Positions 7,660-13,546 of a stretch of 15,414 bases of DNA are shown here, in pieces. Made by a program: the position numbers and the translations under genes. Below the pieces are notes generated by a model. The model had not been told where the DNA came from. It saw only the letters and a list, made by a program, of their open reading frames with translations, and searched no databases. Source of the DNA: Pseudoflavonifractor sp035562355 (lineage in GTDB: Bacteria; Bacillota; Clostridia; Oscillospirales; Oscillospiraceae). The DNA is taken from the NCBI GenBank assembly GCA_035562355.1, contig DATMXU010000148.1, positions 1 through 15,414 on the forward strand. Direction: 5' to 3'. The stretch's first letter is position 1, and the number at the start of each line of letters is the position of its first letter.

Positions 7660-7762
7660 CAAGGGTTTTGGCCTTGGCCAAAACCTTGATGTCGGCGGAA
7701 TTGACTTCCGCCGGGCAGATCAAAAAAGAAAGGGGCCCCCGCACGGCGGGAGCCGTGTGGGG
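7660..7762 (+). repeat. Triple-hairpin intercistronic element, copy A
   Basis: There are three successive stems. Stem 1 is CAAG, a bulged G, then GTTTTGGCC (7660-7673) pairing with GGCCAAAACCTTG (7676-7688). Stem 2 is CGGCGGAA (7693-7700), loop TTGAC, TTCCGCCG (7706-7713). Stem 3 is 7737-7747 pairing with 7752-7762 around GGGA, with one G.T wobble. Copy B at 11073-11169 shares GTTTTG, CAAAACCTTG, GAATT(G/C)ACTTC and CCCCGCACGGCG in the same order, but differs in the stems by compensatory changes. A fourth small stem, CGCCG (7642-7646) with CGGCG (7653-7657), precedes this copy only. The right arm of stem 3 covers the start of the rnpM ribosome site. I know of no named family for it; it looks like a small dispersed repeat. 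Confidence 0.7.
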
Positions 7763-7773
7763 AGATGACCGCC

Positions 7774-8052
7774 ATGCCCAAGAAAATACCGCTCCGGCAG
7801 TGCCTCGGCTGCCGGGAGATGAAACCCAAGCGGGACCTGATCCGCGTGGTCCGCTCCCCCGAGGGGGATATCTCCCTCGACTTCAAGGGGAAGAAACCCG
7901 GCCGCGGCGCCTATCTCTGCCCCAATCCCGACTGTCTTGCCAAGGTCAGAAAGTCCAGGGCCCTGGAGCGGGCTTTCTCGGCCCAGCTCCCCGCCGAGGT
8001 GTACGAGGGCCTTGAGAGAGAGATGAAGGAGGCACCGCCAAGTGAACCGTGA
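7774..8052 (+). CDS. rnpM: RNase P modulator RnpM (YlxR)
   Basis: A 92-residue YlxR-family protein, recently named RnpM for binding RNase P RNA and modulating its activity. Family signatures are KIPLRQCLGC (4-13), EMKPKRDLIRVVRSPEG (15-31) and the GRGAYLC motif (43-49). Cys10, Cys13, Cys49 and Cys54 form a possible zinc-binding set; that is my inference. ATG 7774 is preferred: GGGGAG (7759-7764) lies 9 bases upstream, whereas ATG 7765 would directly abut that site. The first four bases of the site pair in stem 3 of the preceding hairpin element. The gene overlaps ylxQ by 11 bases. Confidence 0.93.
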   Translation: MPKKIPLRQCLGCREMKPKRDLIRVVRSPEGDISLDFKGKKPGRGAYLCPNPDCLAKVRKSRALERAFSAQLPAEVYEGLEREMKEAPPSEP

Positions 8053-8572
8053 ACTCCTCTCTTTGATAGGTCTCGCGAAAAAGGCGGGGCGGCTGGAGAT
8101 CGGCGAAGAGCCGGTGGGGGCCGCCGCCCGCGCATCGCAGGCCAAGCTCATTATCGTGGCCGCTGACGCCGCCGAGAATACCCGCCGCCGGGCCTCCCAC
8201 TTTGCCGACGCGGGCCATGTGAAGTGGCTGGGCGTCCCCTTTACCAAGGCGGAGTTGGGCTCCGCCCTGGGGCGCGCCACCTGCGCCATGGCGGCCTTCA
8301 CCGACGCGGGCTTTGCCGCGTCACTGGTGAAAAAGCTCTCGGCCCAGGACCCGGAGCGGTACGGCGATGCCGCCGCCCAGTTAGACGCCAAAGCTCAGAA
8401 GATCCTTCAGCGTCAGCGTGAGCAGAAGGTCCACGAGAAGAACCAGCGTGAGGGCAAGCGCAAGCCCTGGGCCGCCCCGGCAGCTCCAGTGTCCGCAGCT
8501 CCGCCCGCCGTGCCCGGGAAGGCCGATACGCCGCTCCGGCCCCGGGGCAAGATCACCATTCGCAAGAAATGA
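8042..8572 (+). CDS. ylxQ: L7Ae-family RNA-binding protein YlxQ with a long basic tail
   Basis: A 176-residue protein. Residues about 1-100 match the L7Ae/L30e/YlxQ RNA-binding fold, with LLSLIGLAKKAGRLEIGEE (5-23), AKLIIVAADAAENTRR (34-49) and a segment near FTDAGFAASLVKKL (86-99). Such proteins typically bind kink-turn RNA; the role of YlxQ in ribosome metabolism is not settled. The start is GTG 8042, with AAGGAGG (8026-8032) 9 bases upstream and an 11-base overlap with rnpM. The family is usually about 100 residues. Here a tail of about 75 residues continues: Gln/Lys-rich (about 116-141), Ala/Pro-rich (143-160), then basic, ending in KITIRKK. The tail is probably disordered and RNA-binding. 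Confidence 0.92.
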   Translation: MNRELLSLIGLAKKAGRLEIGEEPVGAAARASQAKLIIVAADAAENTRRRASHFADAGHVKWLGVPFTKAELGSALGRATCAMAAFTDAGFAASLVKKLSAQDPERYGDAAAQLDAKAQKILQRQREQKVHEKNQREGKRKPWAAPAAPVSAAPPAVPGKADTPLRPRGKITIRKK

Positions 8573-8596
8573 GCGGCAGACGTTTTCAAGTAACGG

Positions 8597-8674
8597 GCTT
8601 GTTCCAATAAGAAAGGGTAGGGCAAGGGGACGTCCCCACCGCCCGCGGCCCTGCGTTTTCCTATTGGTGCAAGC
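8597..8674 (+). promoter_or_regulatory. Long imperfect hairpin in the infB leader
   Basis: GCTTG (8597-8601) pairs with CAAGC (8670-8674), and CCAATA (8604-8609) pairs with TATTGG (8662-8667). GAAA (8611-8614) pairs with TTTC (8657-8660), and AGGGC (8619-8623) pairs with GCCCT (8648-8652), with a few mismatches and wobbles between blocks. The apical part contains the 12-base palindrome GGGGACGTCCCC (8626-8637). No T-run follows, so it is not an intrinsic terminator. The hairpin fills most of the 131-base ylxQ-infB gap and ends where a second hairpin over the infB ribosome site begins. Confidence 0.6.
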
Positions 8675-8695
8675 TCCAAGGGACCATTTTGGAGG
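8674..8695 (+). promoter_or_regulatory. Hairpin covering the infB ribosome-binding site
   Basis: CTCCAA (8674-8679) is perfectly complementary to TTGGAG (8689-8694), leaving a 9-base loop. The right arm contains four of the five bases of the infB Shine-Dalgarno GGAGG (8691-8695). Folding would lower access to the ribosome site, so the structure could tune infB translation. It shares only base 8674 with the large upstream hairpin. Confidence 0.5.
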
Positions 8696-8703
8696 TGGCA
8701 TAT

Positions 8704-11058
8704 TTGCTGAACAATAAATACCGTGTAAGCGACGTGGCCAAGGATTTCAACCGCTCCAGCAAGGACATCATTGAGATCCTGACGAAGTACGAACCCACGC
8801 CCAAGAAATCCGGCCAGGCCTTGGAGGACCGGGAGCTCAACGTCCTCTTCGAGCACCTCACCCAGCATAATCAGGTGACGAGCATCGAGAGCATCTTCGC
8901 CGACACCTATCACGAGCCCAGGGCGGCTGCGGCACCCGAGCGGCCCAAGGCTGCGCCCGCCCCGGCGGCGGCCGCGCCTGCCGCCCCCGCAGTCTCCGCC
9001 CCGGCGGCGGCTGCGCCCGCGTCCCAGAAGGCGGCCCCCGCCCAGAGCGGGGAGAACCGTCCCACCACCCGCGTGCCCGAGAAGAAGGTGGTGGATACCC
9101 GCAAGGGCGGCAACGTGAACCTGGAGAAGTACGATGAGCGCCTGGAGAACATCGCCTCCCAGCGTACCCAGACCATGCAGGCCGGGAAACAGAAGTTTCA
9201 GGGCCGGGGCAATAAGAACAAAAACGGCCAGAACTTCGGCAACAAGCGCCGCCAGGAGGAGCAGGACAAGCTGCGCCGCCTCCGTCTGGAGATTGCCAAG
9301 AAGGCCCCCCTCAAGGTCCTCATCCCCGACGAGATCGCCGTGGGCGAGCTGGCCTCCCGCATGAAGAAGACCGGGGCCGAGGTGGTCAAGTGCCTCATCA
9401 AAAACGGTGTCATGGCCTCCCTCAGCGACGTCATCGATTTCGACACCGCCTCCATCATCGCCGAGGACATGGGCTGCAAGGTGGAGCGCGAGGTCATCGT
9501 CACCATTGAGGAAAGGCTGATCGACACCGCCGAGGACAAGGACGAGGATCTGGTTGCCCGCGCCCCCGTAGTGGTGGTCATGGGCCATGTCGACCACGGC
9601 AAGACCTCTCTCCTCGACCGCATCCGGGCCGCCAACGTGGCCTCCGGCGAGGCGGGCGGCATCACCCAGCACATCGGCGCCTATCAGGTGGAGGTGGGCG
9701 GCAAGCTCATCACTTTCCTGGATACCCCCGGCCACGAGGCCTTCACCGCCATGCGTGCCCGCGGCGCCATGATCACCGACATCGCCATCCTGGTGGTGGC
9801 GGCCGACGACGGCATCATGCCCCAGACCGTGGAGTCCATCAACCACGCCAAGGCCGCCGAGATCCCCATTATCGTGGCCATCAACAAGATGGATAAGCCC
9901 ACCGCCAACCCCGAGAAGATCAAGCAGCAGCTCACCGAGTACGGCCTGGTGGCCGAGGAGTGGGGCGGCGACACCATCTTGGTCCCCATCTCCGCCAAGA
10001 CAGGTATGGGAGTGGATACCCTCCTGGAGATGGTCTCCCTCACCGCCGAGATGCGGGAGCTCAAGGCCAACCCCAACCGTACCGCCCACGGCGCCGTTAT
10101 CGAGGCCCGGCTCGACAAGGGCCGCGGCCCCGTGGCTACCCTTCTGGTCCAGAACGGCACCCTCCATCAGGGCGACGTTATCATTGCCGGTACCGCCGTG
10201 GGCCGCGTCCGCGCCATGACCAACGCCAAGGGCGAAAAACTCACCGAGGCGGGTCCCTCCGTGCCTGTGGAGATCATCGGCATGGGTGAGGTGCCCGGCG
10301 CGGGCGACGACTTCCACGCCGTGGCCGACGAGCGCATGGCCCGCGAGCTGGTGGAGCAGCGCAAGCATGAGCAGAAGAATGCCACCACCGGCAGCGTGAA
10401 ACAGAAGGTCTCCCTGGAGGATCTGTTCAGCCAGATCCAGGAGGGCGAGCTGAAGGACCTGAACATCATCGTCAAGGCCGATGTGCAGGGCTCCGCCGAG
10501 GCGGTCAAGGCCTCCCTGGAGAAACTCACCAACGAGGAGGTCCGCGTCCGGGTCATTCACTCGGCCGTGGGCGCCATCAGCGAGAGCGACGTGATGCTGG
10601 CCTCCACCTCCAACGCCATCATCGTGGGCTTTAATGTCCGTCCGGACAACAACGCCCGGGACAACGCTGGGCGCCTCGGCGTGGATATGCGGATGTACCG
10701 CGTCATCTACGACGCCATCGAGGAGATCGAGACCGCCATGAAGGGCATGCTGGCCCCCAAGTTCAAGGAGGTCTCCCTGGGCGAGGCCGAGATCCGCGAG
10801 GTCTACAAGATCACCGGCGCGGGCATCGTCGCGGGCTGCTACGTCACGCGCGGCAAGATCCAGCGCGGCGCGCAGCTGCGCCTTATGCGCGATAATATTA
10901 TCACCCACGAGGGTGTCATCGCCACTCTCCGCCGTTTCAAGGACGACGTCAAGGAGGTCGCCCAGGGCTACGAGTGCGGCGTCACGATCGAGAAGTACGG
11001 CGACGTGAAGATCGGAGACGTGATCGAGGCCTTCATCATGGAGCAGATTGTGGTGTGA
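8704..11058 (+). CDS. infB: Translation initiation factor IF-2
   Basis: A 784-residue IF-2, the GTPase that brings initiator tRNA to the 30S subunit and promotes 50S joining. An N-terminal IF2_N-like segment (about 1-45) is followed by an Ala/Pro linker (about 73-113), a Lys/Arg-rich stretch (about 165-200) and a second IF2_N domain (about 203-255). The G domain has GHVDHGKTS (294-302), DTPGHE (340-345), NKMD (394-397) and SAK (430-432). Domains II, III and IV complete the protein. The start is TTG 8704, because GGAGG (8691-8695) lies 8 bases upstream; the in-frame TTG at 8689 overlaps that ribosome site. The protein ends in MEQIVV. A second, in-frame copy of the last 85 bases lies 198 bases downstream and ends MEQIEV. 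Confidence 0.96.
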   Translation: MLNNKYRVSDVAKDFNRSSKDIIEILTKYEPTPKKSGQALEDRELNVLFEHLTQHNQVTSIESIFADTYHEPRAAAAPERPKAAPAPAAAAPAAPAVSAPAAAAPASQKAAPAQSGENRPTTRVPEKKVVDTRKGGNVNLEKYDERLENIASQRTQTMQAGKQKFQGRGNKNKNGQNFGNKRRQEEQDKLRRLRLEIAKKAPLKVLIPDEIAVGELASRMKKTGAEVVKCLIKNGVMASLSDVIDFDTASIIAEDMGCKVEREVIVTIEERLIDTAEDKDEDLVARAPVVVVMGHVDHGKTSLLDRIRAANVASGEAGGITQHIGAYQVEVGGKLITFLDTPGHEAFTAMRARGAMITDIAILVVAADDGIMPQTVESINHAKAAEIPIIVAINKMDKPTANPEKIKQQLTEYGLVAEEWGGDTILVPISAKTGMGVDTLLEMVSLTAEMRELKANPNRTAHGAVIEARLDKGRGPVATLLVQNGTLHQGDVIIAGTAVGRVRAMTNAKGEKLTEAGPSVPVEIIGMGEVPGAGDDFHAVADERMARELVEQRKHEQKNATTGSVKQKVSLEDLFSQIQEGELKDLNIIVKADVQGSAEAVKASLEKLTNEEVRVRVIHSAVGAISESDVMLASTSNAIIVGFNVRPDNNARDNAGRLGVDMRMYRVIYDAIEEIETAMKGMLAPKFKEVSLGEAEIREVYKITGAGIVAGCYVTRGKIQRGAQLRLMRDNIITHEGVIATLRRFKDDVKEVAQGYECGVTIEKYGDVKIGDVIEAFIMEQIVV
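10974..11058 (+). repeat. Direct repeat R1: 3' end of infB
   Basis: The last 85 bases of infB are repeated at 11172-11256 with 79 of 85 identical bases by eye. Two differences are silent third-position changes. The other four fall within the last 12 bases, where the sequence changes from a Val-Val ending with TGA to a Glu-Val ending with TAA. Confidence 0.9.
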
Positions 11059-11072
11059 CGCGGCACTCGTAA

Positions 11073-11169
11073 CAAGCGTTTTGACGCAGTCAAAACCTTG
11101 GAATCGTGCGAATTCACTTCGCCCGATTTGAATGGAATCCGCCCACCCCGCACGGCGCAGCCGGGTGGG
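11073..11169 (+). repeat. Triple-hairpin intercistronic element, copy B
   Basis: The layout matches copy A. Stem 1 is CAAG, a bulged C, then GTTTTGAC (11073-11085), loop GCA, GTCAAAACCTTG (11089-11100). Stem 2 is AATCG-T-GCGAA (11102-11112), loop TTCAC, TTCGC-C-CGATT (11118-11128). Stem 3 is CCCACC (11142-11147) and CGGC (11153-11156) pairing with GCCG (11160-11163) and GGTGGG (11164-11169), with a 5-base bulge. Relative to copy A, the inner stem-2 pairs change G-C to C-G and C-G to G-C, and one stem-1 pair changes G-C to A-T. The element exactly fills the space between the two infB tail copies. Confidence 0.7.
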
Positions 11170-11171
11170 GC

Positions 11172-11256
11172 GTGCGGCGTCACGATCGAGAAGTACGGCG
11201 ACGTAAAGATCGGCGACGTGATCGAGGCCTTCATCATGGAGCAGATCGAGGTATAA
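11172..11256 (+). pseudogene. Direct repeat R2: duplicated infB 3' tail
   Basis: An extra copy of the infB C-terminal coding end, starting at CGVTIEKYGDVK in translation and ending MEQIEV with TAA. It has no ribosome site or start codon. It lies in the same frame as infB (offset 198 bases) and no stop intervenes between the infB TGA and this TAA, so readthrough would fuse it. It is most simply a non-translated remnant of a duplication or insertion at the infB 3' end. It cannot be told which copy is ancestral without related genomes. Confidence 0.8.
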
Positions 11257-11266
11257 GCAACGAGCC

Positions 11267-11298
11267 GGAGAGGGGCGGGCAGAGCGCCCGCCCCCTCC
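11267..11298 (+). other. Intercistronic hairpin before rbfA
   Basis: GGAG, a bulged A, then GGGGCGGGC (11267-11280) pairs with GCCCGCCCC and CTCC (11286-11298), a 13-bp GC-rich stem with loop AGAGC. No T-run follows, which argues against a terminator. The rbfA ribosome site AGGAG begins 10 bases later at 11309. Confidence 0.55.
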
Positions 11299-11322
11299 TC
11301 GTGTATTTAGGAGAAAACGATT

Positions 11323-11661
11323 ATGTCAAATAACAGAATCGGGCGCATCAATGAGGAGATCCAGCGGGAGCTGTCGAACATGATCCGCACCGTCAAGGAC
11401 CCCAGGGTCCACGGGCTGGTGTCCATCACCGCGGTGGAGACCACCCCCGATCTCCGGTACGCCAAGGTCTTCGTCAGTGTGCTGGATAAGAGCGACGTGA
11501 ACGAGGTGGTCAAGGGGCTCAAATCCGCCGGGGGATACCTCCGGCGTGAGCTGGGCGGCGCGCTGAGCCTGCGCTACACCCCCGAGCTCATCTTCGAGCG
11601 GGACGACTCCATTGACAAGGGCGCCCACATCCTGGAGCTGATCGAAAAGCTGGACAAATAG
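11323..11661 (+). CDS. rbfA: 30S ribosome-binding factor RbfA
   Basis: A 112-residue RbfA, a KH-type 30S assembly factor needed for 16S rRNA 5'-end maturation and cold adaptation in other bacteria. Signatures are RINEEIQRELSNMI (8-21), DPRV (26-29), TTPDLRYAKVFVSVL (40-54) and the C-terminal LRYTPELIFERDDSIDKG (83-100). AGGAG (11309-11313) lies 9 bases before the ATG. Normally it follows infB closely; here the duplicated infB tail and a hairpin element widen the gap to 264 bases. Confidence 0.95.
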   Translation: MSNNRIGRINEEIQRELSNMIRTVKDPRVHGLVSITAVETTPDLRYAKVFVSVLDKSDVNEVVKGLKSAGGYLRRELGGALSLRYTPELIFERDDSIDKGAHILELIEKLDK

Positions 11662-11666
11662 GGCAG

Positions 11667-11688
11667 AGGCCGGCGCCCTCACCGGCCT
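11667..11688 (+). other. Intercistronic hairpin between rbfA and nrnA
   Basis: AGGCCGG (11667-11673) and CCGGCCT (11682-11688) form a perfect 7-bp stem around an 8-base loop, 6 bases after the rbfA stop. No T-run follows. The nrnA ribosome site GGAGG (11702-11706) lies 13 bases downstream. Confidence 0.45.
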
Positions 11689-11713
11689 ATGTTCCCCCAT
11701 TGGAGGTTTCGCT

Positions 11714-12661
11714 ATGGACTATAAAGAGACCGCCGCGCTCCTCGCGGCGCAAGACCATATCCTCATCCTGACCCATCGACGGCCCGATGGGGATACCATC
11801 GGCTGCGCGGTAGGGCTCTGCGCCGCCCTCCGGGCCTTGGGCAAGACGGCCTGGGTGCTGGAGAACTCCGACGCCACCGCCCTCTTTGTCCCCTATTTGG
11901 AGGGGTACCTGGCCCCTGACGGATTTATTCCCGCCTTTGTGGTCAGCGTGGACATCGCCGGAGTCGGCCTCTTCACAGAAAACGCCCTGCCCTATCTGGA
12001 GCGGGGCATCGATCTCGCCATCGACCACCACCCCTCCAACGAGGGCTTTGGGCGGGAAAACTGCGTGGACCCCACCCGGGCCGCCTGCGGTGAGCTGATA
12101 TACGATATTATCCGCCAGTGGGGGCATGTAGACCGTGAGGTGGCTCTGCCCCTCTATGTGGCCGTCTCCACCGACACGGGCTGCTTTGTGTACAGCAATA
12201 CCACCGCCGGCACCCACACCGTGGCGGCCGCACTGATGGAGACCGGCATCGACTATCGGAGCGCCAACAAGCGGCACTTCCGCACCAAGAGTATGAAACG
12301 CCTCCGGCTGGAGAGCATGCTCTGCGAGGGGATGGAGCTCTTCGACGGCGGCCAGACCGTCGTAGCCGCCGTCTCTCTGGAGATGATGGCCGCGCTGGAC
12401 GCCACCGAGGAGGATGTGGAGGATATCGCCGCTTACGTGGGCCAGGTGGAGGGGGTCAGCGCCTCGGTCACCATCCGGGAGCTGCGCCCGGGCGAGTGTA
12501 AGCTGTCCGTGCGCACCTCCAGCGCCGTCAGCGCCACCGCGGTCTGCGCCCTCCTGGGGGGCGGCGGCCACGCCGCCGCTGCGGGCTGCACCGTCTACGG
12601 CACCGTTCAGGACGCGAAGGCCGCCATTCTGGCCGCCATCCGCCAGGTGAAGCATGGCTAA
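11714..12661 (+). CDS. nrnA: DHH/DHHA1 phosphoesterase, NrnA-type oligoribonuclease/pAp phosphatase
   Basis: A 315-residue NrnA-like enzyme. The DHH domain has metal ligands in HRRPDGD (His21, Asp25, Asp27), Asp80 in VSVD, DHH at 104-106 and Asp154 in STDTG. The DHHA1 substrate-binding domain ends with the glycine motif GGGGHAAAAG (282-291). NrnA degrades 2- to 5-nucleotide RNA fragments and dephosphorylates pAp, in the cytoplasm, with manganese. GGAGG (11702-11706) sits 7 bases before the ATG. It overlaps truB by 8 bases, and its place between rbfA and truB is the usual Firmicute arrangement. A specificity for cyclic dinucleotide products, as in some DHH relatives, cannot be excluded from sequence. 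Confidence 0.92.
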   Translation: MDYKETAALLAAQDHILILTHRRPDGDTIGCAVGLCAALRALGKTAWVLENSDATALFVPYLEGYLAPDGFIPAFVVSVDIAGVGLFTENALPYLERGIDLAIDHHPSNEGFGRENCVDPTRAACGELIYDIIRQWGHVDREVALPLYVAVSTDTGCFVYSNTTAGTHTVAAALMETGIDYRSANKRHFRTKSMKRLRLESMLCEGMELFDGGQTVVAAVSLEMMAALDATEEDVEDIAAYVGQVEGVSASVTIRELRPGECKLSVRTSSAVSATAVCALLGGGGHAAAAGCTVYGTVQDAKAAILAAIRQVKHG

Positions 12662-13541
12662 CGGGATTATCATCATCGATAAGCCCCCGCTCTGGACGAG
12701 TCACGACGTGGTGGCCAAGCTCCGGGGCAAGCTGAAGGAGAAACGCATCGGCCACGCGGGCACCTTGGATCCTATGGCCACCGGCGTCCTCCCCGTCTTT
12801 GTGGGCCGGGCCACCCGGGCGGTGGAGTTTGCCGCCGAGGGGGAGAAGGAATACGTGGCCGGACTGCGCCTGGGCGTCGTTACCGATACCCAGGACCTCA
12901 CCGGAACGGTTCTGGAGGAGCGCCCCGCGGAGGCGGGCAGGGAGGAGCTTGAGGCCGTGCTCGCCCGGTTCCGGGGGAATATCCTGCAAATTCCGCCCAT
13001 GTACTCCGCCATCAAGAGGGACGGGAAGAAGCTCTACGAGCTGGCCCGAAAGGGCAAGGAGGTGGAGCGGGAGCCCCGGCCCATCACCATCCACGCCCTG
13101 GAGCTGCTGCCCGCCGGGGCAGATGAGCATGCTCAGACCGGCGGCGACTATCTGCTGCGGGTCCGCTGCTCCAAGGGCACGTACATCCGCACGATCTGCC
13201 ACGACGTGGGCGCTGCCCTGGGCTGCGGGGGGACGATGGCGTCCCTCAGGCGCACCATGGCCTGCGGCTTTACCCTGGACGACGCCGTGCCGTTGGACAA
13301 GGTGCTGGAGGCGGAGGACCCCCAGGCCCTTTTGCTGCCGGTGGACGCCTATTTCAGCGACCGGCCTATCGTACTTCTCCAGCCTGACGCCGAGCGAAAG
13401 CTGCGCAACGGCATGACTCTCCCTGCGCCCGCGCTGGCGCCAGGGGAATACCGGGTCTACGGCGAGGGCAATGCCTTTCTCGCGCTGTGCCGCGCAGCGG
13501 AGGGCAGACTGACCACCATCAAGAGCTTTTACGAGGTGTAG
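12654..13541 (+). CDS. truB: tRNA pseudouridine(55) synthase TruB
   Basis: A 295-residue TruB that makes pseudouridine 55 in the T-loop of tRNAs. The catalytic aspartate is Asp39 in GHAGTLDPMATGVLP (33-47). Other signatures are IDKP near the N terminus (8-11), the PPMYSAIKRDGKKLYELAR block (114-132) and CSKGTYIRT (172-180). The C-terminal 80 or so residues form a PUA-like RNA-binding extension. Translation is coupled to nrnA: the ATG lies inside the nrnA 3' end (8-base overlap), with AGGTGA just upstream. Its own 3' end carries the ribosome site of ribF. Confidence 0.96.
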   Translation: MANGIIIIDKPPLWTSHDVVAKLRGKLKEKRIGHAGTLDPMATGVLPVFVGRATRAVEFAAEGEKEYVAGLRLGVVTDTQDLTGTVLEERPAEAGREELEAVLARFRGNILQIPPMYSAIKRDGKKLYELARKGKEVEREPRPITIHALELLPAGADEHAQTGGDYLLRVRCSKGTYIRTICHDVGAALGCGGTMASLRRTMACGFTLDDAVPLDKVLEAEDPQALLLPVDAYFSDRPIVLLQPDAERKLRNGMTLPAPALAPGEYRVYGEGNAFLALCRAAEGRLTTIKSFYEV

Positions 13542-13546
13542 CACTT

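Noticed and set aside
8626..8637. Palindrome GGGGACGTCCCC as a protein-binding operator
   Set aside because: It lies within the apical part of the longer infB-leader hairpin, inside a transcribed operon and far from a promoter.
8413..10908. An 831-codon open frame antisense to infB
   Set aside because: It is rich in His, Gly, Leu and Val runs typical of the complement of GC-biased coding sequence, has no recognisable domain, and lies opposite an unmistakable IF-2.
11056..11058. Selenocysteine or programmed readthrough at the infB TGA
   Set aside because: IF-2 is complete at this stop and no selenocysteine-insertion evidence is visible. The open frame beyond is more simply explained by the duplicated tail.
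11267..11298. Intercistronic hairpins as intrinsic terminators
   Set aside because: None is followed by a T-run, and downstream genes lack promoters of their own.
11687..12676. Long antisense open frames opposite nrnA, nusA, truB and ribF (also 6478-7326, 12528-13574, 13529-14464)
   Set aside because: All are shadows of well-identified genes; none has a family match.
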